Shown: positions 17,791 to 28,428 of the stretch, piece by piece
How the letters are laid out: each line of letters opens with the position of its first letter
How positions within the stretch are numbered: the stretch's first letter is position 1
Origin: Phytobacter ursingii
GTDB taxonomy: Bacteria; Pseudomonadota; Gammaproteobacteria; Enterobacterales; Enterobacteriaceae
NCBI GenBank assembly: GCA_901456055.1
Contig: CABDWT010000019.1
Location: 124,001-188,000, forward strand
Length of the DNA stretch: 64,000 nucleotides
Reading direction: 5' to 3'
Position numbers and translations under genes: made by a program
The notes under the pieces: model-generated
What the model was told of the DNA's origin: nothing
The model's database searches: none
The model's input: the letters and a program-made list of their open reading frames with translations, nothing else

Positions 17791-18678
17791 ATGGATTTAC
17801 ACCAGTTGCGATGCTTCATCGCCGTTGCTGAAGAGTTGAACTTCGGACGCGCCGCCGCCCGCCTGCATATGACCCAACCGCCGCTGAGCCGCCAGATACA
17901 ACTCCTGGAGAAGAGCCTGGGCGGGGCGCTGTTTGAGCGAAATAACCGTCATGTGCAGCTCACCCATATGGGTCAACATTTGTTGACGGAGTCACGATTA
18001 ATACTCAAATTAGCTGACCGACTTGAATCCTCCGTTCAGCAATGCGCGTCCGGCGAAATCGGCACGTTATCAATGGGATTTACGGCGGTATTTGCCTGGA
18101 GTTTTATTCCCCAGTTGCTCAAAGCGCTATCGGTGAAATTACCGGGGGTGGATTTCCGCTTATTTGAACAGGTCTCGCACAAACAAATTAGCGCTGTCGA
18201 AAATAACAGTATTGACGTTGGTTTTGTGCGCCATGTCCCACCCAACCCGCTGCTGGCGTATCAACCTCTTCAGGGGGAGACGTTTGTCGCCGCGTTTCAT
18301 TGCGAGCACCCGCTGGCACGCAAGCGCAAGATCCCACTCAGCGCTTTTAACAATGAGCCCTTTTTCCTTTACAGCCCGGATGAAGCGCGCCACTTTTACG
18401 ACCGTATTACCGACCTGTTCGTCTTTAACGACATCACGCCGGATTTTAAGTATCAGCTTGCCCAGACCCATACGATCCTCGGCATGGTGAATGCCGGGCT
18501 TGGGTGCGCCATCGTGCCCGCATCATCGCGTGCGCTGGGCATGGCTAATGTCACCTTTATGAATATCGAAGGGGTCAATATTCAGGCGCACAACTTTTTG
18601 GTCTATTCAAAGGCCAATCCAAACCCGGTCCTTCCCGCGTTTCTCAAGGCCCTGAGTGAGGTACTCATTACCCTTTGA
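17791..18678 (+). CDS. LysR-family transcriptional regulator
   Basis: The 295-residue protein carries the LysR winged helix-turn-helix at the N-terminus ([22 protein letters not shown], then [13 protein letters not shown]) and a periplasmic-binding-like effector domain. It resembles BenM/CatM/CbnR-type activators in its start. It is divergent from the dehydrogenase-transporter operon, the usual arrangement for a LysR regulator and its target. An inverted repeat ATTC-N10-GAAT (17767-17784) just before the start codon could be an autoregulatory site. The 3' end overlaps the convergent gsiD gene by 11 bases. Confidence 0.88.
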   Translation: MDLHQLRCFIAVAEELNFGRAAARLHMTQPPLSRQIQLLEKSLGGALFERNNRHVQLTHMGQHLLTESRLILKLADRLESSVQQCASGEIGTLSMGFTAVFAWSFIPQLLKALSVKLPGVDFRLFEQVSHKQISAVENNSIDVGFVRHVPPNPLLAYQPLQGETFVAAFHCEHPLARKRKIPLSAFNNEPFFLYSPDEARHFYDRITDLFVFNDITPDFKYQLAQTHTILGMVNAGLGCAIVPASSRALGMANVTFMNIEGVNIQAHNFLVYSKANPNPVLPAFLKALSEVLITL

Positions 18679-19579
18679 TTTTGGGATCCAGCGCGTCCCG
18701 TAGCCCGTCGCCCAACAGGTTAAACGCGAGCACGGTCAGGAAAATCGCCAGTGAGGGGAAGAGCGCCACATGAGGAGCAATCACCATATCCGCGCGCGCT
18801 TCATTGAGCATCGCACCCCATTCCGGCGTGGGCGGCTGCGCCCCCAGACCGAGGAAAGAGAGGCTTGCCGCAGAAATAATAGAGGTGCCAATACGCATCG
18901 TGAAATAGACCACGATCGATGACACCGTGCCCGGCAGAATATGGCTAAACAGGATGGTCATATCGCTTGCGCCAATGCTGCGCGCCGACTCGACAAAGGT
19001 CTGGTGTTTAAGGACCAGCGTGTTGCCGCGCACCAGTCGGGCGAAGGCAGGCACGGAAAACACCGCCACGGCAATGATGACATTGGCCATTCCGCTGCCC
19101 ATCACCGCCACCACGGCAATCGCCAGCAAAATACCGGGAAAGGCGAACAGCACATCGCAAATACGCATGATGATGCGATCCCACCAGCCTTCGTAATACC
19201 CGGCCAGCAGGCCCAGCACCGTACCCGCCAGCGCGCCAATCAATACCGCCAGAACCCCGGCTGCCAGCGAGATCCTCGCCCCCAGCAGCACACGGCTGAA
19301 GATATCGCGGCCCAGGGAATCCACGCCAAACCAGTGCAATGCCGATGGCCCGTCATTGAGGCGGTCATAATCGAAATAGTTTTCCGCATCGAAGGGGGCA
19401 ATCCACGGTGCGACGATAGCCAACACAATCAGAATCAGCACAAACAGCCCGGCGGTCATCGCCATGGGCTGACGACGAAAACGTCGCCAGAACTCGTGCC
19501 ACGGAGTACGTACCTGGTCCGGTTTCAGCCCAGGCATGGCGTTTGAAATCGCCGCTCGACGCCAGTTTAACAATCGCAT
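18668..19579 (-). CDS. gsiD: Glutathione ABC transporter permease GsiD
   Basis: The 303-residue inner-membrane protein is the DppC-type permease of the glutathione importer and matches E. coli GsiD in length. It has an N-terminal cytosolic segment with the OppC_N sequence ([17 protein letters not shown]), about six membrane helices and the EAA loop ([21 protein letters not shown]). It pairs with GsiC. The gene starts two bases after gsiC ends, and is last in the iaaA-gsiABCD operon. Confidence 0.96.
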   Translation of the reverse strand: MRLLNWRRAAISNAMPGLKPDQVRTPWHEFWRRFRRQPMAMTAGLFVLILIVLAIVAPWIAPFDAENYFDYDRLNDGPSALHWFGVDSLGRDIFSRVLLGARISLAAGVLAVLIGALAGTVLGLLAGYYEGWWDRIIMRICDVLFAFPGILLAIAVVAVMGSGMANVIIAVAVFSVPAFARLVRGNTLVLKHQTFVESARSIGASDMTILFSHILPGTVSSIVVYFTMRIGTSIISAASLSFLGLGAQPPTPEWGAMLNEARADMVIAPHVALFPSLAIFLTVLAFNLLGDGLRDALDPKIKG

Positions 19580-19581
19580 CC

Positions 19582-20502
19582 TTACTTGTACCTGATAGCG
19601 GGGTTAATGGCGGCATACAGCACATCCACCACTAAATTGATAAGAATAAACTCCAGCGAGAAGAGCAGGACTTCCGCCTGGATAACCGGGTAATCGCGCA
19701 TATCAACGGAGTCCACCAGTAAACGCCCGAGGCCGGGCCAGTTGAACACTTTCTCAACGACAATCGAGCCACCAAGCAAAAAGCCGAACTGTAACCCCAT
19801 CATCGTAATCACCGGGATTAGCGCATTGCGCAGGCCATGCTTGAGTATGACCCATTTTTCGCTGAGCCCTTTGGCGCGCGCGGTACGCATGTAGTCTTCA
19901 TTGAGCACATCGACAAAGGACGCGCGGGTAAAGCGCGCCATCACGGCGGCCACGGCGGCCCCCAGCGTCATCGACGGCAGAATATAGTGCCGCCAACTGT
20001 CGGCCCCGACCGTTGGCAACCAGCCCAGCTCCACCGAAAAAACCTGCATCAGCAGCATGCCCAGCGCAAAAGCCGGAAAGGAGATCCCGGTCACCGCCAG
20101 TGCCATGCCCAGTCTGTCAGGCCAGCGGTTGCGCCATACCGCGGCGGCAATACCCGCCACCAGACCAAACAGCATTGCCCAGGTCATACTGGCAATGGTC
20201 AACCAGAACGTCGGGAAAAAGCGACTGGCGATCTCCTCCACGACCGGACGGCGGGAGGCCATTGAGATACCGAAATCGCCCTGCAGAACATTAATAATGT
20301 AGTGCCCGAACTGAATATACAGCGGCCTGTCGAGACCTAATTGCTGGCGTACCAGTCCAATCACCTGCTCATCGGCCTCCGGCCCGGCAATCAACCGTGC
20401 CGGATCGCCTGGTAAGAGGTGAACAAATAAAAACACCAGCACCGCCACGATCAGTAGCGTCGGGATAAGTCCCAGAAGGCGTTTTAAAACATAATTCAGC
20501 AT
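19582..20502 (-). CDS. gsiC: Glutathione ABC transporter permease GsiC
   Basis: The 306-residue DppB-type permease is nearly identical to E. coli GsiC ([17 protein letters not shown], then [15 protein letters not shown] and the EAA loop [26 protein letters not shown]). The ATG at 20502 has a GGAAGAG ribosome site and agrees with the E. coli start; an upstream in-frame codon at 20517 would add MTEET and is unlikely. With GsiD it forms the membrane channel of the glutathione importer. Confidence 0.96.
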   Translation of the reverse strand: MLNYVLKRLLGLIPTLLIVAVLVFLFVHLLPGDPARLIAGPEADEQVIGLVRQQLGLDRPLYIQFGHYIINVLQGDFGISMASRRPVVEEIASRFFPTFWLTIASMTWAMLFGLVAGIAAAVWRNRWPDRLGMALAVTGISFPAFALGMLLMQVFSVELGWLPTVGADSWRHYILPSMTLGAAVAAVMARFTRASFVDVLNEDYMRTARAKGLSEKWVILKHGLRNALIPVITMMGLQFGFLLGGSIVVEKVFNWPGLGRLLVDSVDMRDYPVIQAEVLLFSLEFILINLVVDVLYAAINPAIRYK

Positions 20503-20515
20503 TGTCTCTTCCGTC

Positions 20516-20539
20516 ACTCCCCTCCCGCGTGGAGAGGGG
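20516..20539. repeat. Short GC-rich hairpin between gsiB and gsiC
   Basis: The 47-base space between gsiB and gsiC holds CTCCCCTC paired with GAGGGGA-like bases around a CCGCGTG loop. It resembles the GGGAGAGGGGACC-type module seen at 30922 and 38741 and could lower expression of the downstream permeases relative to the binding protein. Confidence 0.4.
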
Positions 20540-20549
20540 ACATGCGCTC

Positions 20550-22088
20550 TTATTTCAGGTCGGCCTCATCAAAACTAAAGCCGGTGTCGGGCATGATGTA
20601 GAACCCCGTCAGGTTCTTGTTGTGAGCGGAAACCAGCTTCTCCACCACCAGCGGCACCCAGGGGGACTCTTTCCAGATGATATCCTGCGCATCCTTGTAG
20701 AGTCTGGTTTTTTCCTGATTATTGGTGGTTTTCAGCGCATCAGCCAGGTCTTTATCCACCTGTGGGTTGCTGTAGAACGCCGTGTTGAAGAGTGTGGGCG
20801 GCCAGTTTTGCGAGGCGAACAGCGGCGACAGCGCCCAGTCCGCTTCTCCGGTCGATGCCGACCAGCCCGTATAGAACATTCTCACGCCGCTCTCTTTCTG
20901 CCCTTTCGCTTCCACTTCCGCCGCGCGTTGTCCGGCATCCATCGCCGTCACCTGTGCTTTGATGCCCACCTGTGCTAACTGCTGCTGGGTAAACTGCAGC
21001 ACTTTTTGCGCGGTGCTGTGGTTATGTGATGACCACAGCGTGGTGCTGAACCCGTTTGGATAGCCCGCCTCTTTCAACAATTCACGGGCTTTTGCCGGAT
21101 CGTAAGGCCACGGCTGGTAGGTTTGCGCATTCGCCAGCGACGGTGGAACAATGCCCGTTGCCGGTGTCGCATACCCGGCGAATGCCACTTTCACCAGCGC
21201 CTGACGGTTAATGGCGTAGTTGATGGCTTCACGCACTTTCGGATTGTCGAACGGCTTTTGCGTTACGTTCATGCTGATGTAGCGCTGCATGATCGAGGGG
21301 CTGGCCACCAGCTCCAGTTTGCTGTTTTTCTCCAGCACCGCCGCCTGCTCATAGGGAATCGGGAAAGCGAACTGCGCTTCGCCCGTCTGCAGCATCGCCG
21401 CCCGGGTATTGTTGTCGACCACCGGACGCCAGGTGATGGTGTCCAGTTTCGGCAGCCCTTTTTGCCAGTACCCGGCGAATTTCTTCACCTTCACGAAATC
21501 GGTCTGGTTCCAGGTGTCCAGCTCATAAGGGCCGGTCCCCACCGGGTGAAAACCAATGTCCTTACCGTATTTTTCCAGCGCGGCAGGCGAGATCATCGCC
21601 GTCGCCGGGTGGGCCAGGATATTGATAAATGCCGAGAACGGCTGTTTCAGAGTGATTTTGACCGTTGTCGCATCCACCGCATCGGTTTTGGCGATGTTTT
21701 TATAGAGGTTGTAGCGCTTGAGTGCATTTTCCGGATTACTCGCGCGATCGAGGTTCGCCTTCACTGCCTGGGCGTTAAAATCGGTTCCGTCCTGGAATTT
21801 CACCCCCTGACGCAGCTTGATGGTATACACCAGGCCGTCATCCGACACCGTATAGCTTTCGGCGAGCACATTATGCAGCTTCATGTCTTTATCAAGGCCA
21901 AACAGCCCCTGATAGAACGATTTGGCGACGGCCTGTGACAATGTGTCATTGGCATTGTAGGGGTCGAGCGTGGTGAAATTTGACGCCACTGCGACCACAA
22001 CATCTTTGGCAGCCAGTGCTGGCGCGGCGCTCAGCGCGATGGCAACTGCAAACGCAATTTGCCATTTACGGGGTAAAGCTTGTGTCAT
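20550..22088 (-). CDS. gsiB: Glutathione-binding periplasmic protein GsiB
   Basis: The 512-residue protein has the same length as E. coli GsiB and is highly similar ([40 protein letters not shown] in the mature start). The first 26 residues form a signal peptide ending ALA-AKD. It is a family-5 oligopeptide-type binding protein that captures glutathione for the Gsi importer. The ATG at 22088 has AGGAG seven bases upstream and is preferred over an in-frame start 36 bases earlier. The N-terminal signal differs from that of E. coli, as is common for exported proteins. Confidence 0.96.
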   Translation of the reverse strand: MTQALPRKWQIAFAVAIALSAAPALAAKDVVVAVASNFTTLDPYNANDTLSQAVAKSFYQGLFGLDKDMKLHNVLAESYTVSDDGLVYTIKLRQGVKFQDGTDFNAQAVKANLDRASNPENALKRYNLYKNIAKTDAVDATTVKITLKQPFSAFINILAHPATAMISPAALEKYGKDIGFHPVGTGPYELDTWNQTDFVKVKKFAGYWQKGLPKLDTITWRPVVDNNTRAAMLQTGEAQFAFPIPYEQAAVLEKNSKLELVASPSIMQRYISMNVTQKPFDNPKVREAINYAINRQALVKVAFAGYATPATGIVPPSLANAQTYQPWPYDPAKARELLKEAGYPNGFSTTLWSSHNHSTAQKVLQFTQQQLAQVGIKAQVTAMDAGQRAAEVEAKGQKESGVRMFYTGWSASTGEADWALSPLFASQNWPPTLFNTAFYSNPQVDKDLADALKTTNNQEKTRLYKDAQDIIWKESPWVPLVVEKLVSAHNKNLTGFYIMPDTGFSFDEADLK

Positions 22089-22120
22089 GTTGTTCTCCTG
22101 AGTGTCCCTGCCTGTTTCTG

Positions 22121-23992
22121 TCAAAAACGCGATTGTGTGCTGCCCGGCGTCGTACGGGCGACGAAATGACCCGGGCCGATATTCTGTAATTGCACACGCT
22201 GTACCGTCTCGCCGCGTTTATGGATGTTGCTGGGGATTTCATCCGACAACAACACCCGCTGCGCCCTCGGGTGAGACGGGTCGGCTACCGGAACGGCGGC
22301 CATAAGTTTACGGGTATACGGGTGCTGCGGGTTCTCAAACACGGCGCGGCGTGGACCAATTTCCACAATCTGACCGAGATACATCACCGCCACCCGGTGG
22401 CTGATTCGCTCCACGACCGCCATGTCATGAGAGATAAACAGAAAGGCAATCCCCATCTCCCGTTGTAAATCGAGTAACAAATTAATGATTTGGGCGCGAA
22501 TCGAGACATCCAGCGCCGAGACCGATTCGTCAGCCACCACCACACGGGGGTTTAGAGCCAGCGCTCGGGCGATACAAATACGCTGGCGCTGGCCGCCGGA
22601 AAACTCATGGGGATAACGCCACGCATGTTCCGGTTTCAGCCCTACACGTTCCAGCAACCACAGCACTCGCCGCCGGGCATCTTCTTCATTCATTACCCCA
22701 TGTACCCGCAGTGGTTCCAGAATGGAGTACCCTACCGTTTGACGCGGATCGAGCGAGGCGTAAGGATCCTGAAAAATAAACTGAATATCCCGGCGCAGCG
22801 GCTGCAGCTTACTGGCAGGCAACGTATCAATACGTTCGCCCTTAAAGGTAATCATCCCGCTCTGGCTCTCCACCAGGCGCAGCAGCGCCCGGCCGGTGGT
22901 CGATTTGCCGCAACCGGATTCCCCCACCAGCGATAAGGTTTCGCCCGGCCACAGGTCGAAGCTCACCCCCTCCACCGCATGAACTTCGCGGGTCACACGG
23001 TTTAAAATCCCGCTGCGGAGCGGAAAACGCGCCGCCAGATCGCGAACCTGCAGAATCGGCTCGCCCGGCACCACAGTATCCTGCTCGGTTTCCGGTTCCT
23101 GGTGTTCAGGATGTTGTAACGAAACCAGCGGGAAACGACGTGGTAGATCGCTGCCGTTCATCGCCCCAAGGCGCGGCACCGCCGCCAGTAAGGCTTTCGT
23201 GTAGATATGCTGCGGTGCCTTAAAAATCTGGTCTACGGTACCCGTTTCCACCGCTTCGCCCTGATACATCACCAGCACGCGGTCGGCAATATCCGCCACC
23301 ACGCCCATATCATGAGTGATAAAAATCACCCCCATCGCCATCTCTTTTTGCAGCACGGCGATAAGTTGCAGAATCTGCGCCTGAATAGTGACATCCAGCG
23401 CCGTCGTCGGCTCATCGGCAATCAGCACCGCCGGACGGCAGGAGAGCGCCATCGCAATCATCACCCGCTGGCGCATACCACCGGAAAGCTGGTGCGGATA
23501 ACGAGACAAAATGGACTCGGATTCGGGGATACGTACCAGATCCAGCATTCGCCGGGCTTCCGCTAACGCCTCTTCTTTGCCCAGCCCCTGATGCAAACGG
23601 ATAGATTCGGCAATTTGCTCCCCCACCGGAAACACCGGGTTAAGCGAGGTCATGGGCTCCTGAAAAATCATCGCGATGTCGGCCCCGCGCACGCCGCGCA
23701 GGCGAGAGTTCGTCAGCGTCGCCAAATCGACACGCTCCCGGTTACGGCGCAAAAGACGCATATGATCGCAGCTCACTTCGCCGCCAGCTTGTTCCAGCAG
23801 ACGCAGTAGCGACATAGCGGTGACCGATTTACCCGATCCCGACTCTCCGACAATCGCCAGCGTTTCACCACGTTTGAGAGTAAACGACAGGTTACGCACC
23901 GCCTGGGTGAGTTGTTTTTCATGGCGAAACGCGACATTCAGATTGCTGACATCCAGCACCACATCGGCGTCTGTTTCATACCCGTGCGACAC
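22121..23992 (-). CDS. gsiA: Glutathione import ATP-binding protein GsiA
   Basis: The 623-residue protein contains two ABC ATPase halves in one chain: GESGSGKS and [15 protein letters not shown] in the first, GESGCGKST and [15 protein letters not shown] in the second. It powers glutathione uptake through GsiC/GsiD. I place the start at GTG 23992: a perfect AAGGAG lies six bases upstream and the resulting length is exactly that of E. coli GsiA. Another GTG at 24010 is in frame but overlaps the end of iaaA and lacks a ribosome site. Confidence 0.94.
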   Translation of the reverse strand: MSHGYETDADVVLDVSNLNVAFRHEKQLTQAVRNLSFTLKRGETLAIVGESGSGKSVTAMSLLRLLEQAGGEVSCDHMRLLRRNRERVDLATLTNSRLRGVRGADIAMIFQEPMTSLNPVFPVGEQIAESIRLHQGLGKEEALAEARRMLDLVRIPESESILSRYPHQLSGGMRQRVMIAMALSCRPAVLIADEPTTALDVTIQAQILQLIAVLQKEMAMGVIFITHDMGVVADIADRVLVMYQGEAVETGTVDQIFKAPQHIYTKALLAAVPRLGAMNGSDLPRRFPLVSLQHPEHQEPETEQDTVVPGEPILQVRDLAARFPLRSGILNRVTREVHAVEGVSFDLWPGETLSLVGESGCGKSTTGRALLRLVESQSGMITFKGERIDTLPASKLQPLRRDIQFIFQDPYASLDPRQTVGYSILEPLRVHGVMNEEDARRRVLWLLERVGLKPEHAWRYPHEFSGGQRQRICIARALALNPRVVVADESVSALDVSIRAQIINLLLDLQREMGIAFLFISHDMAVVERISHRVAVMYLGQIVEIGPRRAVFENPQHPYTRKLMAAVPVADPSHPRAQRVLLSDEIPSNIHKRGETVQRVQLQNIGPGHFVARTTPGSTQSRF

Positions 23993-24002
23993 CCCACTCT
24001 CC

Positions 24003-24944
24003 TTATTCACGATAAATCCCTACGCTGGGCGCATCTCCGGCATAACCCCAGGCGCGATACATCCCTTCACTATTGAAAGGGAGTGCAATATTTCCTTCAC
24101 GATCGACGGCGATCAGGCCGCCGCTACCGCCCAGCGCAGGCAATTTTTCCATGACCACCGCCTCACAGGCTTCGTGCAGACTTAAACCGCCATAATCCAT
24201 CAGCGCGGCGATATCATAGGCAGCCAGCGCGCGAATAAAAACTTCCCCGGTTCCGGTGCAGGAGACCGCCACGCTGGCGTTATTGGCATAGCACCCTGCG
24301 CCTGGCAACGGACTGTCCCCTACCCGACCCGGTAATTTATTGGTCATCCCGCCTGTCGAGGTTGCCGCCGCCAGGTTTCCCTGCTTATCCAGCGCCACCG
24401 CACCAACAGTGCCCATTTTTTTCGTTTCATCCAGCGGTGCACCGCCGTGATCCAGCGCGGTCTGCCCTGCCGCGCGGGCGGCAAGCAGCTGCGCATAACG
24501 CTCCGGCGTGGAAAAAAGATCGGGCGACACCGGCTCCATTCCCTCGGCAAAGGCGAATGTCTCTGCCCCTTCTCCCACCAGCAACACATGTGGGCTACGC
24601 TCCATCACCAGGCGCGCCGCGAGAATGGGATTGCGTAAACGGCTCACACCAGCCACGGCACCTGCGCGCAACGAATACCCGTCCATCACGCAGGCGTCCA
24701 GCTCATGGGTTTCATCGCGGGTAAAAACAGAACCAATGCCCGCGTTAAACAGCGGACACTCTTCAAGTAAGCGTACGGCCTCCGTCACCACATCCAGCGC
24801 GCTTTCACCCGCATTGAGCATCTTCTGGCCGGATTCGACAATGGCCGAGAGTGCGGCAATGTACTGCCGTTCCTTTTCCGGACTCCGTTGCGCACGGGAG
24901 ATGGTTCCTGCGCCACCGTGAATTACAATTACCGCTTTGGTCAT
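24003..24944 (-). CDS. iaaA: Isoaspartyl peptidase / L-asparaginase IaaA
   Basis: The 313-residue protein is an Ntn-hydrolase of the plant-type asparaginase family. It is made as a precursor that cleaves itself before the catalytic threonine in [12 protein letters not shown] (about residue 178), giving alpha and beta subunits. It removes isoaspartyl residues from peptides and hydrolyses asparagine. It is the first gene of the iaaA-gsiABCD operon, which links dipeptide and glutathione degradation. The promoter must lie in the 202-base region shared with the divergent moeA. Confidence 0.95.
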   Translation of the reverse strand: MTKAVIVIHGGAGTISRAQRSPEKERQYIAALSAIVESGQKMLNAGESALDVVTEAVRLLEECPLFNAGIGSVFTRDETHELDACVMDGYSLRAGAVAGVSRLRNPILAARLVMERSPHVLLVGEGAETFAFAEGMEPVSPDLFSTPERYAQLLAARAAGQTALDHGGAPLDETKKMGTVGAVALDKQGNLAAATSTGGMTNKLPGRVGDSPLPGAGCYANNASVAVSCTGTGEVFIRALAAYDIAALMDYGGLSLHEACEAVVMEKLPALGGSGGLIAVDREGNIALPFNSEGMYRAWGYAGDAPSVGIYRE

Positions 24945-25146
24945 TTTTTATCGCCCGGTCAGGATAGATTGCTGCTTTTTCTATAAATATCATTATCGTC
25001 GTCACAGCTTCATACAATTTTTGAATATAGAAAGTCGATCCTGCGATGTAAAGCAGGCATCTGAGTATGGCACTTGAGGAGTACATGCAGTCATGCCCCG
25101 TTTTCTGCCATAATGGCCCCTTTCTCGCGTGGTGCTGGAGTAAATT

Positions 25147-26379
25147 ATGGAATATACCGCAGGCTTGATCCCGCTGGATTCGGCCCTGGCGCAAATGCTG
25201 TCCCGCGTTTCGCCACTCACAGAGAGCGAAACCTTACCGCTGCTGAGCTGTTTTGGTCGCATCGTGGCGCAGGACGTGATTTCACCGCTGAATGTGCCGG
25301 GTTTTGACAATGCCGCAATGGACGGTTATGCCGTCCGTCTGGCCGATATCGCAAAAGGTGAACCGCTGCCGGTTGCCGGAAAAGCGTTCGCCGGCCAGCC
25401 ATTTCACGGCGAGTGGCCAGCAGGCACCTGCGTGCGCATCATGACCGGCGCCCCTGTTCCGGCTGGCTGTGAAGCCGTGGTCATGCAGGAAGAGACCGAG
25501 CAAATCGACGCCGGCGTGCGCTTTACCGGTAAGGTTAAAGCCGGGCAAAACATCCGCCTGTTGGGTGAAGATATTCGCGCGGGCGCCGCCGTGTTCAGCG
25601 CCGGAAAAAAACTGACCGCCGCAGAACTGCCGGTACTCGCTTCGCTGGGCATTGCCGAGGTGGCGGTAATCCGCAAAATCCGCGTGGCGCTCTTTTCCAC
25701 TGGCGATGAGCTGCAACTGCCAGGTCAGCCACTGGCGGATGGACAAATCTACGATACCAATCGCCTGACGGTGCACCTGATGCTGGAACAGCTGGGCTGC
25801 GAGGTCATCAACCTTGGCGTCGTGCGTGACGATCCGGCCATTCTGCGCGAGACTTTTATCAGTGCCGATCGGCAGGCCGACGTGGTGATCAGTTCTGGCG
25901 GCGTGTCGGTGGGCGAAGCGGATTACACCAAAACTATCCTTGATGACGTGGGTGAAATCACCTTCTGGAAACTCGCCATCAAGCCCGGCAAACCGTTCGC
26001 CTTCGGCAAGCTCAGTCATAGCTGGTTCTGTGGATTACCCGGTAACCCGGTCTCCGCCGCGCTGACCTTCTATCAGTTAGTACAGCCGCTGCTGGCGAAA
26101 CTAAGCGGGAACACCGCCAGCCCGCTGCCGCTTCGTCTGCGCGCCCGCGCAGCAACCCGCCTAAAGAAAACGCCGGGGCGCCTTGATTTCCAGCGTGGCA
26201 TCCTCAGCCGCGATAGCGACGGCGAGCTGATTGTCAGCACCACCGGCCCACAGGGGTCACATATCTTCAGTTCGTTTAGTCAGGGCAACTGCTTTGTGGT
26301 GCTGGAGCGTGAGCGTGGCCATGTGGAAGCAGGCGAATGGGTCGAGGTTGAAACCTTTAACCATCTCTTCGGGGGCTAA
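25147..26379 (+). CDS. moeA: Molybdopterin molybdenumtransferase MoeA
   Basis: The 410-residue protein matches E. coli MoeA along its length. It inserts molybdate into adenylylated molybdopterin to make the molybdenum cofactor. Typical pieces are [48 protein letters not shown] and [14 protein letters not shown] (the molybdopterin-binding region). It is followed one base later by moeB, so the two are co-transcribed and co-translated. Confidence 0.97.
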   Translation: MEYTAGLIPLDSALAQMLSRVSPLTESETLPLLSCFGRIVAQDVISPLNVPGFDNAAMDGYAVRLADIAKGEPLPVAGKAFAGQPFHGEWPAGTCVRIMTGAPVPAGCEAVVMQEETEQIDAGVRFTGKVKAGQNIRLLGEDIRAGAAVFSAGKKLTAAELPVLASLGIAEVAVIRKIRVALFSTGDELQLPGQPLADGQIYDTNRLTVHLMLEQLGCEVINLGVVRDDPAILRETFISADRQADVVISSGGVSVGEADYTKTILDDVGEITFWKLAIKPGKPFAFGKLSHSWFCGLPGNPVSAALTFYQLVQPLLAKLSGNTASPLPLRLRARAATRLKKTPGRLDFQRGILSRDSDGELIVSTTGPQGSHIFSSFSQGNCFVVLERERGHVEAGEWVEVETFNHLFGG

Positions 26380-26380
26380 G

Positions 26381-27133
26381 ATGGCAGATGAGCTGAGCGA
26401 TGAAGAGATGCTGCGCTATAACCGACAGATTATTCTGCGCGGCTTCGATTTTGACGGGCAGGAGCGGTTAAAAGCATCGCGCGTGCTGGTGGTAGGATTG
26501 GGCGGTCTTGGCTGTGCGGCTGCGCAATATTTGGCCGCAGCCGGTATTGGTCAGATGACGCTGCTGGATTTCGATACCGTGGCGCTCTCCAACCTTCAGC
26601 GCCAGACGCTGCACAGCGACGCGACGATTGGCGAGCCGAAGGTGGCGTCCGCCAAAACCGCTCTGGCGCGCATCAACCCGCATGTTCAACTCGACAGCCT
26701 TAACGCCGTGCTGGATGAAAGCGCCTTAGCAGCGCAGATTGCCGCCCACGATCTGGTGCTGGATTGCACGGATAATGTCGCCATTCGCAACCAGCTTAAC
26801 GCCGGATGTTTTGCGCATAAGATCCCGCTGGTCTCCGGCGCCGCCATTCGTATGGAGGGGCAAATCAGTGTTTTCACCTGGGGAGACGGCGAGCCCTGTT
26901 ACCGCTGTCTGAGCCGTCTGTTTGGCGCAAACGCGCTGACCTGTGTTGAAGCGGGCGTGATGGCGCCGCTGGTCGGGGTGATCGGTTCACTGCAGGCGCT
27001 GGAGGCGATAAAAGTGCTGACGCACTATGGCGTGCCCGCCGCCGGAAAAATCGTGATGTATGACGCAATGACCTGTCAGTTCCGTGAGATGAAGCTGATG
27101 CGCGACCCCCAGTGTGAGGTGTGCGGGGAGTAA
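26381..27133 (+). CDS. moeB: Molybdopterin-synthase adenylyltransferase MoeB
   Basis: The 250-residue E1-like enzyme has the nucleotide-binding loop VVGLGGLGCAAAQYLA, the DCTDN motif and two CxxC pairs (CYRC and CEVC) that hold zinc. It adenylates the C-terminal glycine of MoaD so that it can be loaded with sulfur. The ATG at 26381 lies one base after the moeA stop and agrees with the E. coli start; an earlier in-frame start inside moeA would add a nonhomologous tail. An intrinsic terminator follows. Confidence 0.97.
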   Translation: MADELSDEEMLRYNRQIILRGFDFDGQERLKASRVLVVGLGGLGCAAAQYLAAAGIGQMTLLDFDTVALSNLQRQTLHSDATIGEPKVASAKTALARINPHVQLDSLNAVLDESALAAQIAAHDLVLDCTDNVAIRNQLNAGCFAHKIPLVSGAAIRMEGQISVFTWGDGEPCYRCLSRLFGANALTCVEAGVMAPLVGVIGSLQALEAIKVLTHYGVPAAGKIVMYDAMTCQFREMKLMRDPQCEVCGE

Positions 27134-27138
27134 ACAAT

Positions 27139-27164
27139 AAAAGGCAACGTGAGTTGCCTTTTTA
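27139..27164 (+). terminator. Intrinsic terminator of moeAB
   Basis: The hairpin AAGGCAAC/GTTGCCTT with loop GTGA is followed by TTTTT. It begins a few bases after the moeB stop codon. Confidence 0.85.
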
Positions 27165-27171
27165 GGCACCG

Positions 27172-27203
27172 CCCCGGCTGACCATGCGCTTAGCCGGGCT
27201 ACC
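27172..27203. repeat. REP-like palindromic sequence
   Basis: The sequence CCCCGGCTGACCATGCGCTTAGCCGGGCTACC-type unit shows the typical REP features: CCGGCT arm, GCGCTTAGCCGGG arm and CTACC tail. A second close copy is at 30869-30900. Such units usually sit at the 3' ends of operons. Confidence 0.7.
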
Positions 27204-27329
27204 CTGGCACCAGCACTGCCTGTCGCCCGGACCAGGCGTTTACGCCGCCATCCGGGAAATAAGTTAATGCGCAATCTCCAGCCCCGCGCCCACTCTCCGT
27301 GAAGCACCAGAGCGTACCGGGCTCAATCA

Positions 27330-27450
27330 CTATCCGTTCAAACACCGCCAGCAGCCTTGTTCGAACTTCGCGACAGCGACCTTCGCCGCAGGCGCGGTGA
27401 TAAATTGTTGTGCCACATCCAGCGGAAGTGTAATCGGTTCAGAATCCGCC
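27330..27450 (-). pseudogene. fsaA: Relic of fsaA (fructose-6-phosphate aldolase), 3' end only
   Basis: On the minus strand the frame ending at TAG 27330-27332 encodes EPITLPLDVAQQFITAPA followed by a segment ending AVAKFEQG. This aligns with the C-terminal part of E. coli FsaA (ESITLPLDVAQQMISYPA then AVAKFEQ). The final residues are altered and no upstream part of the gene remains, so only about 35 codons survive. Position and orientation agree with E. coli, where fsaA lies between moeB and pflE on the opposite strand. The rest of this 391-base gap holds the moeB terminator, a REP-like unit and the pflE upstream region. Confidence 0.8.
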
Positions 27451-27474
27451 CGAGAGTTGACCTTCATCAATATA

Positions 27475-27494
27475 GCTTTCATTCGAAAGTAATT
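27475..27494. promoter_or_regulatory. Putative operator, copy A, upstream of pflE
   Basis: Read on the minus strand the site is AATTACTTTCGAATGAAAG (27475-27493), identical over 19 bases to the site upstream of ybiU and matching the site upstream of ybiV over 14. It lies about 32 bases before the pflE start codon, where a repressor would block transcription. The half-sites around the central CG fit LacI-family geometry. Confidence 0.6.
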
Positions 27495-27524
27495 TAATCT
27501 TCATATGCAATATGAGGGTGACCT

Positions 27525-28424
27525 ATGATTTTCAACATTCAACGCTATTCCACCCATGATGGCCCGGGGATTCGCACCGTCGTCTTTCTGAAAGGCTGTT
27601 CATTAGGTTGCCGCTGGTGTCAAAACCCGGAGAGCCGCGCTCGTGGCCGCGAAGTGCTGTTTGATGCCAGGCTGTGCCTGGAAGGCTGCGATCTTTGCCA
27701 GCAGGCCGCCCCACAGGCCATCACCCGGGCGCTTAACGGCCTGCTGATAGCGCGTGAAAATCTGACGGAGTCCGACCTTGACGCCCTGACCGATTGCTGC
27801 CCGACCCAGGCGCTGACCGTCTGTGGGGAGCAAAAATCCGTCGATGACATCATGGCGACGGTATTGCGCGACAAAGCCTTTTATACCCGCAGCGGTGGCG
27901 GTATTACGCTTTCCGGCGGCGAGCCGTTTATGCAGCCGGAGCTGGCCTTCTCTCTCTTTAAGGCCAGCCATGAACAGGGGATTCATACCGCCGTTGAAAC
28001 CTGCCTGCATGTGCCCTGGCACTACATTGAGCCCTCCCTGCCCTATGTGGATCTGTTTCTCGCCGACCTGAAACATGTGGAGAGTAGCGCGTTCAGGCAG
28101 TGGACCGACGGCAGCGCCAGACGCGTGCTGGATAACCTGAAACGACTGGCGCGTGCCGGTAAAGAGATGACCATCCGCGTGCCACTGATTCCTGGCTTCA
28201 ATGCCGATGAAAAATCCATATCCGATATCACCAATTTCGCCGCTGACGAACTGAACGTCCGCGAGATTCACTTTTTGCCCTATCAAACGCTGGGCATGAA
28301 TAAATACACCTTACTCAGTCAACCCTACACCGCTCCTGACAAGCCGCTTGATGCACCGGCGTTACTGGCATTCGCCCGAAACTACGCCTGCCAGAAAGGG
28401 CTGACAGCGATATTACGAGGATAA
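27525..28424 (+). CDS. pflE: Glycyl radical enzyme activase PflE (YbiY)
   Basis: The 299-residue radical-SAM enzyme carries the cluster motif CSLGCRWC (cysteines 25, 29 and 32), a ferredoxin-like insert with further cysteines ([19 protein letters not shown]) and the [13 protein letters not shown] motif. It creates the glycyl radical on its partner PflF, four bases downstream. In E. coli it is named pyruvate formate-lyase activating enzyme by similarity only. Its promoter region contains putative operator copy A. Confidence 0.94.
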   Translation: MIFNIQRYSTHDGPGIRTVVFLKGCSLGCRWCQNPESRARGREVLFDARLCLEGCDLCQQAAPQAITRALNGLLIARENLTESDLDALTDCCPTQALTVCGEQKSVDDIMATVLRDKAFYTRSGGGITLSGGEPFMQPELAFSLFKASHEQGIHTAVETCLHVPWHYIEPSLPYVDLFLADLKHVESSAFRQWTDGSARRVLDNLKRLARAGKEMTIRVPLIPGFNADEKSISDITNFAADELNVREIHFLPYQTLGMNKYTLLSQPYTAPDKPLDAPALLAFARNYACQKGLTAILRG

Positions 28425-28428
28425 TCTC

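Noticed and set aside
24008-24010. GTG at 24010 as the gsiA start
   Set aside because: It overlaps the end of iaaA and has no ribosome site, whereas GTG at 23992 has AAGGAG at ideal spacing and gives the E. coli length.
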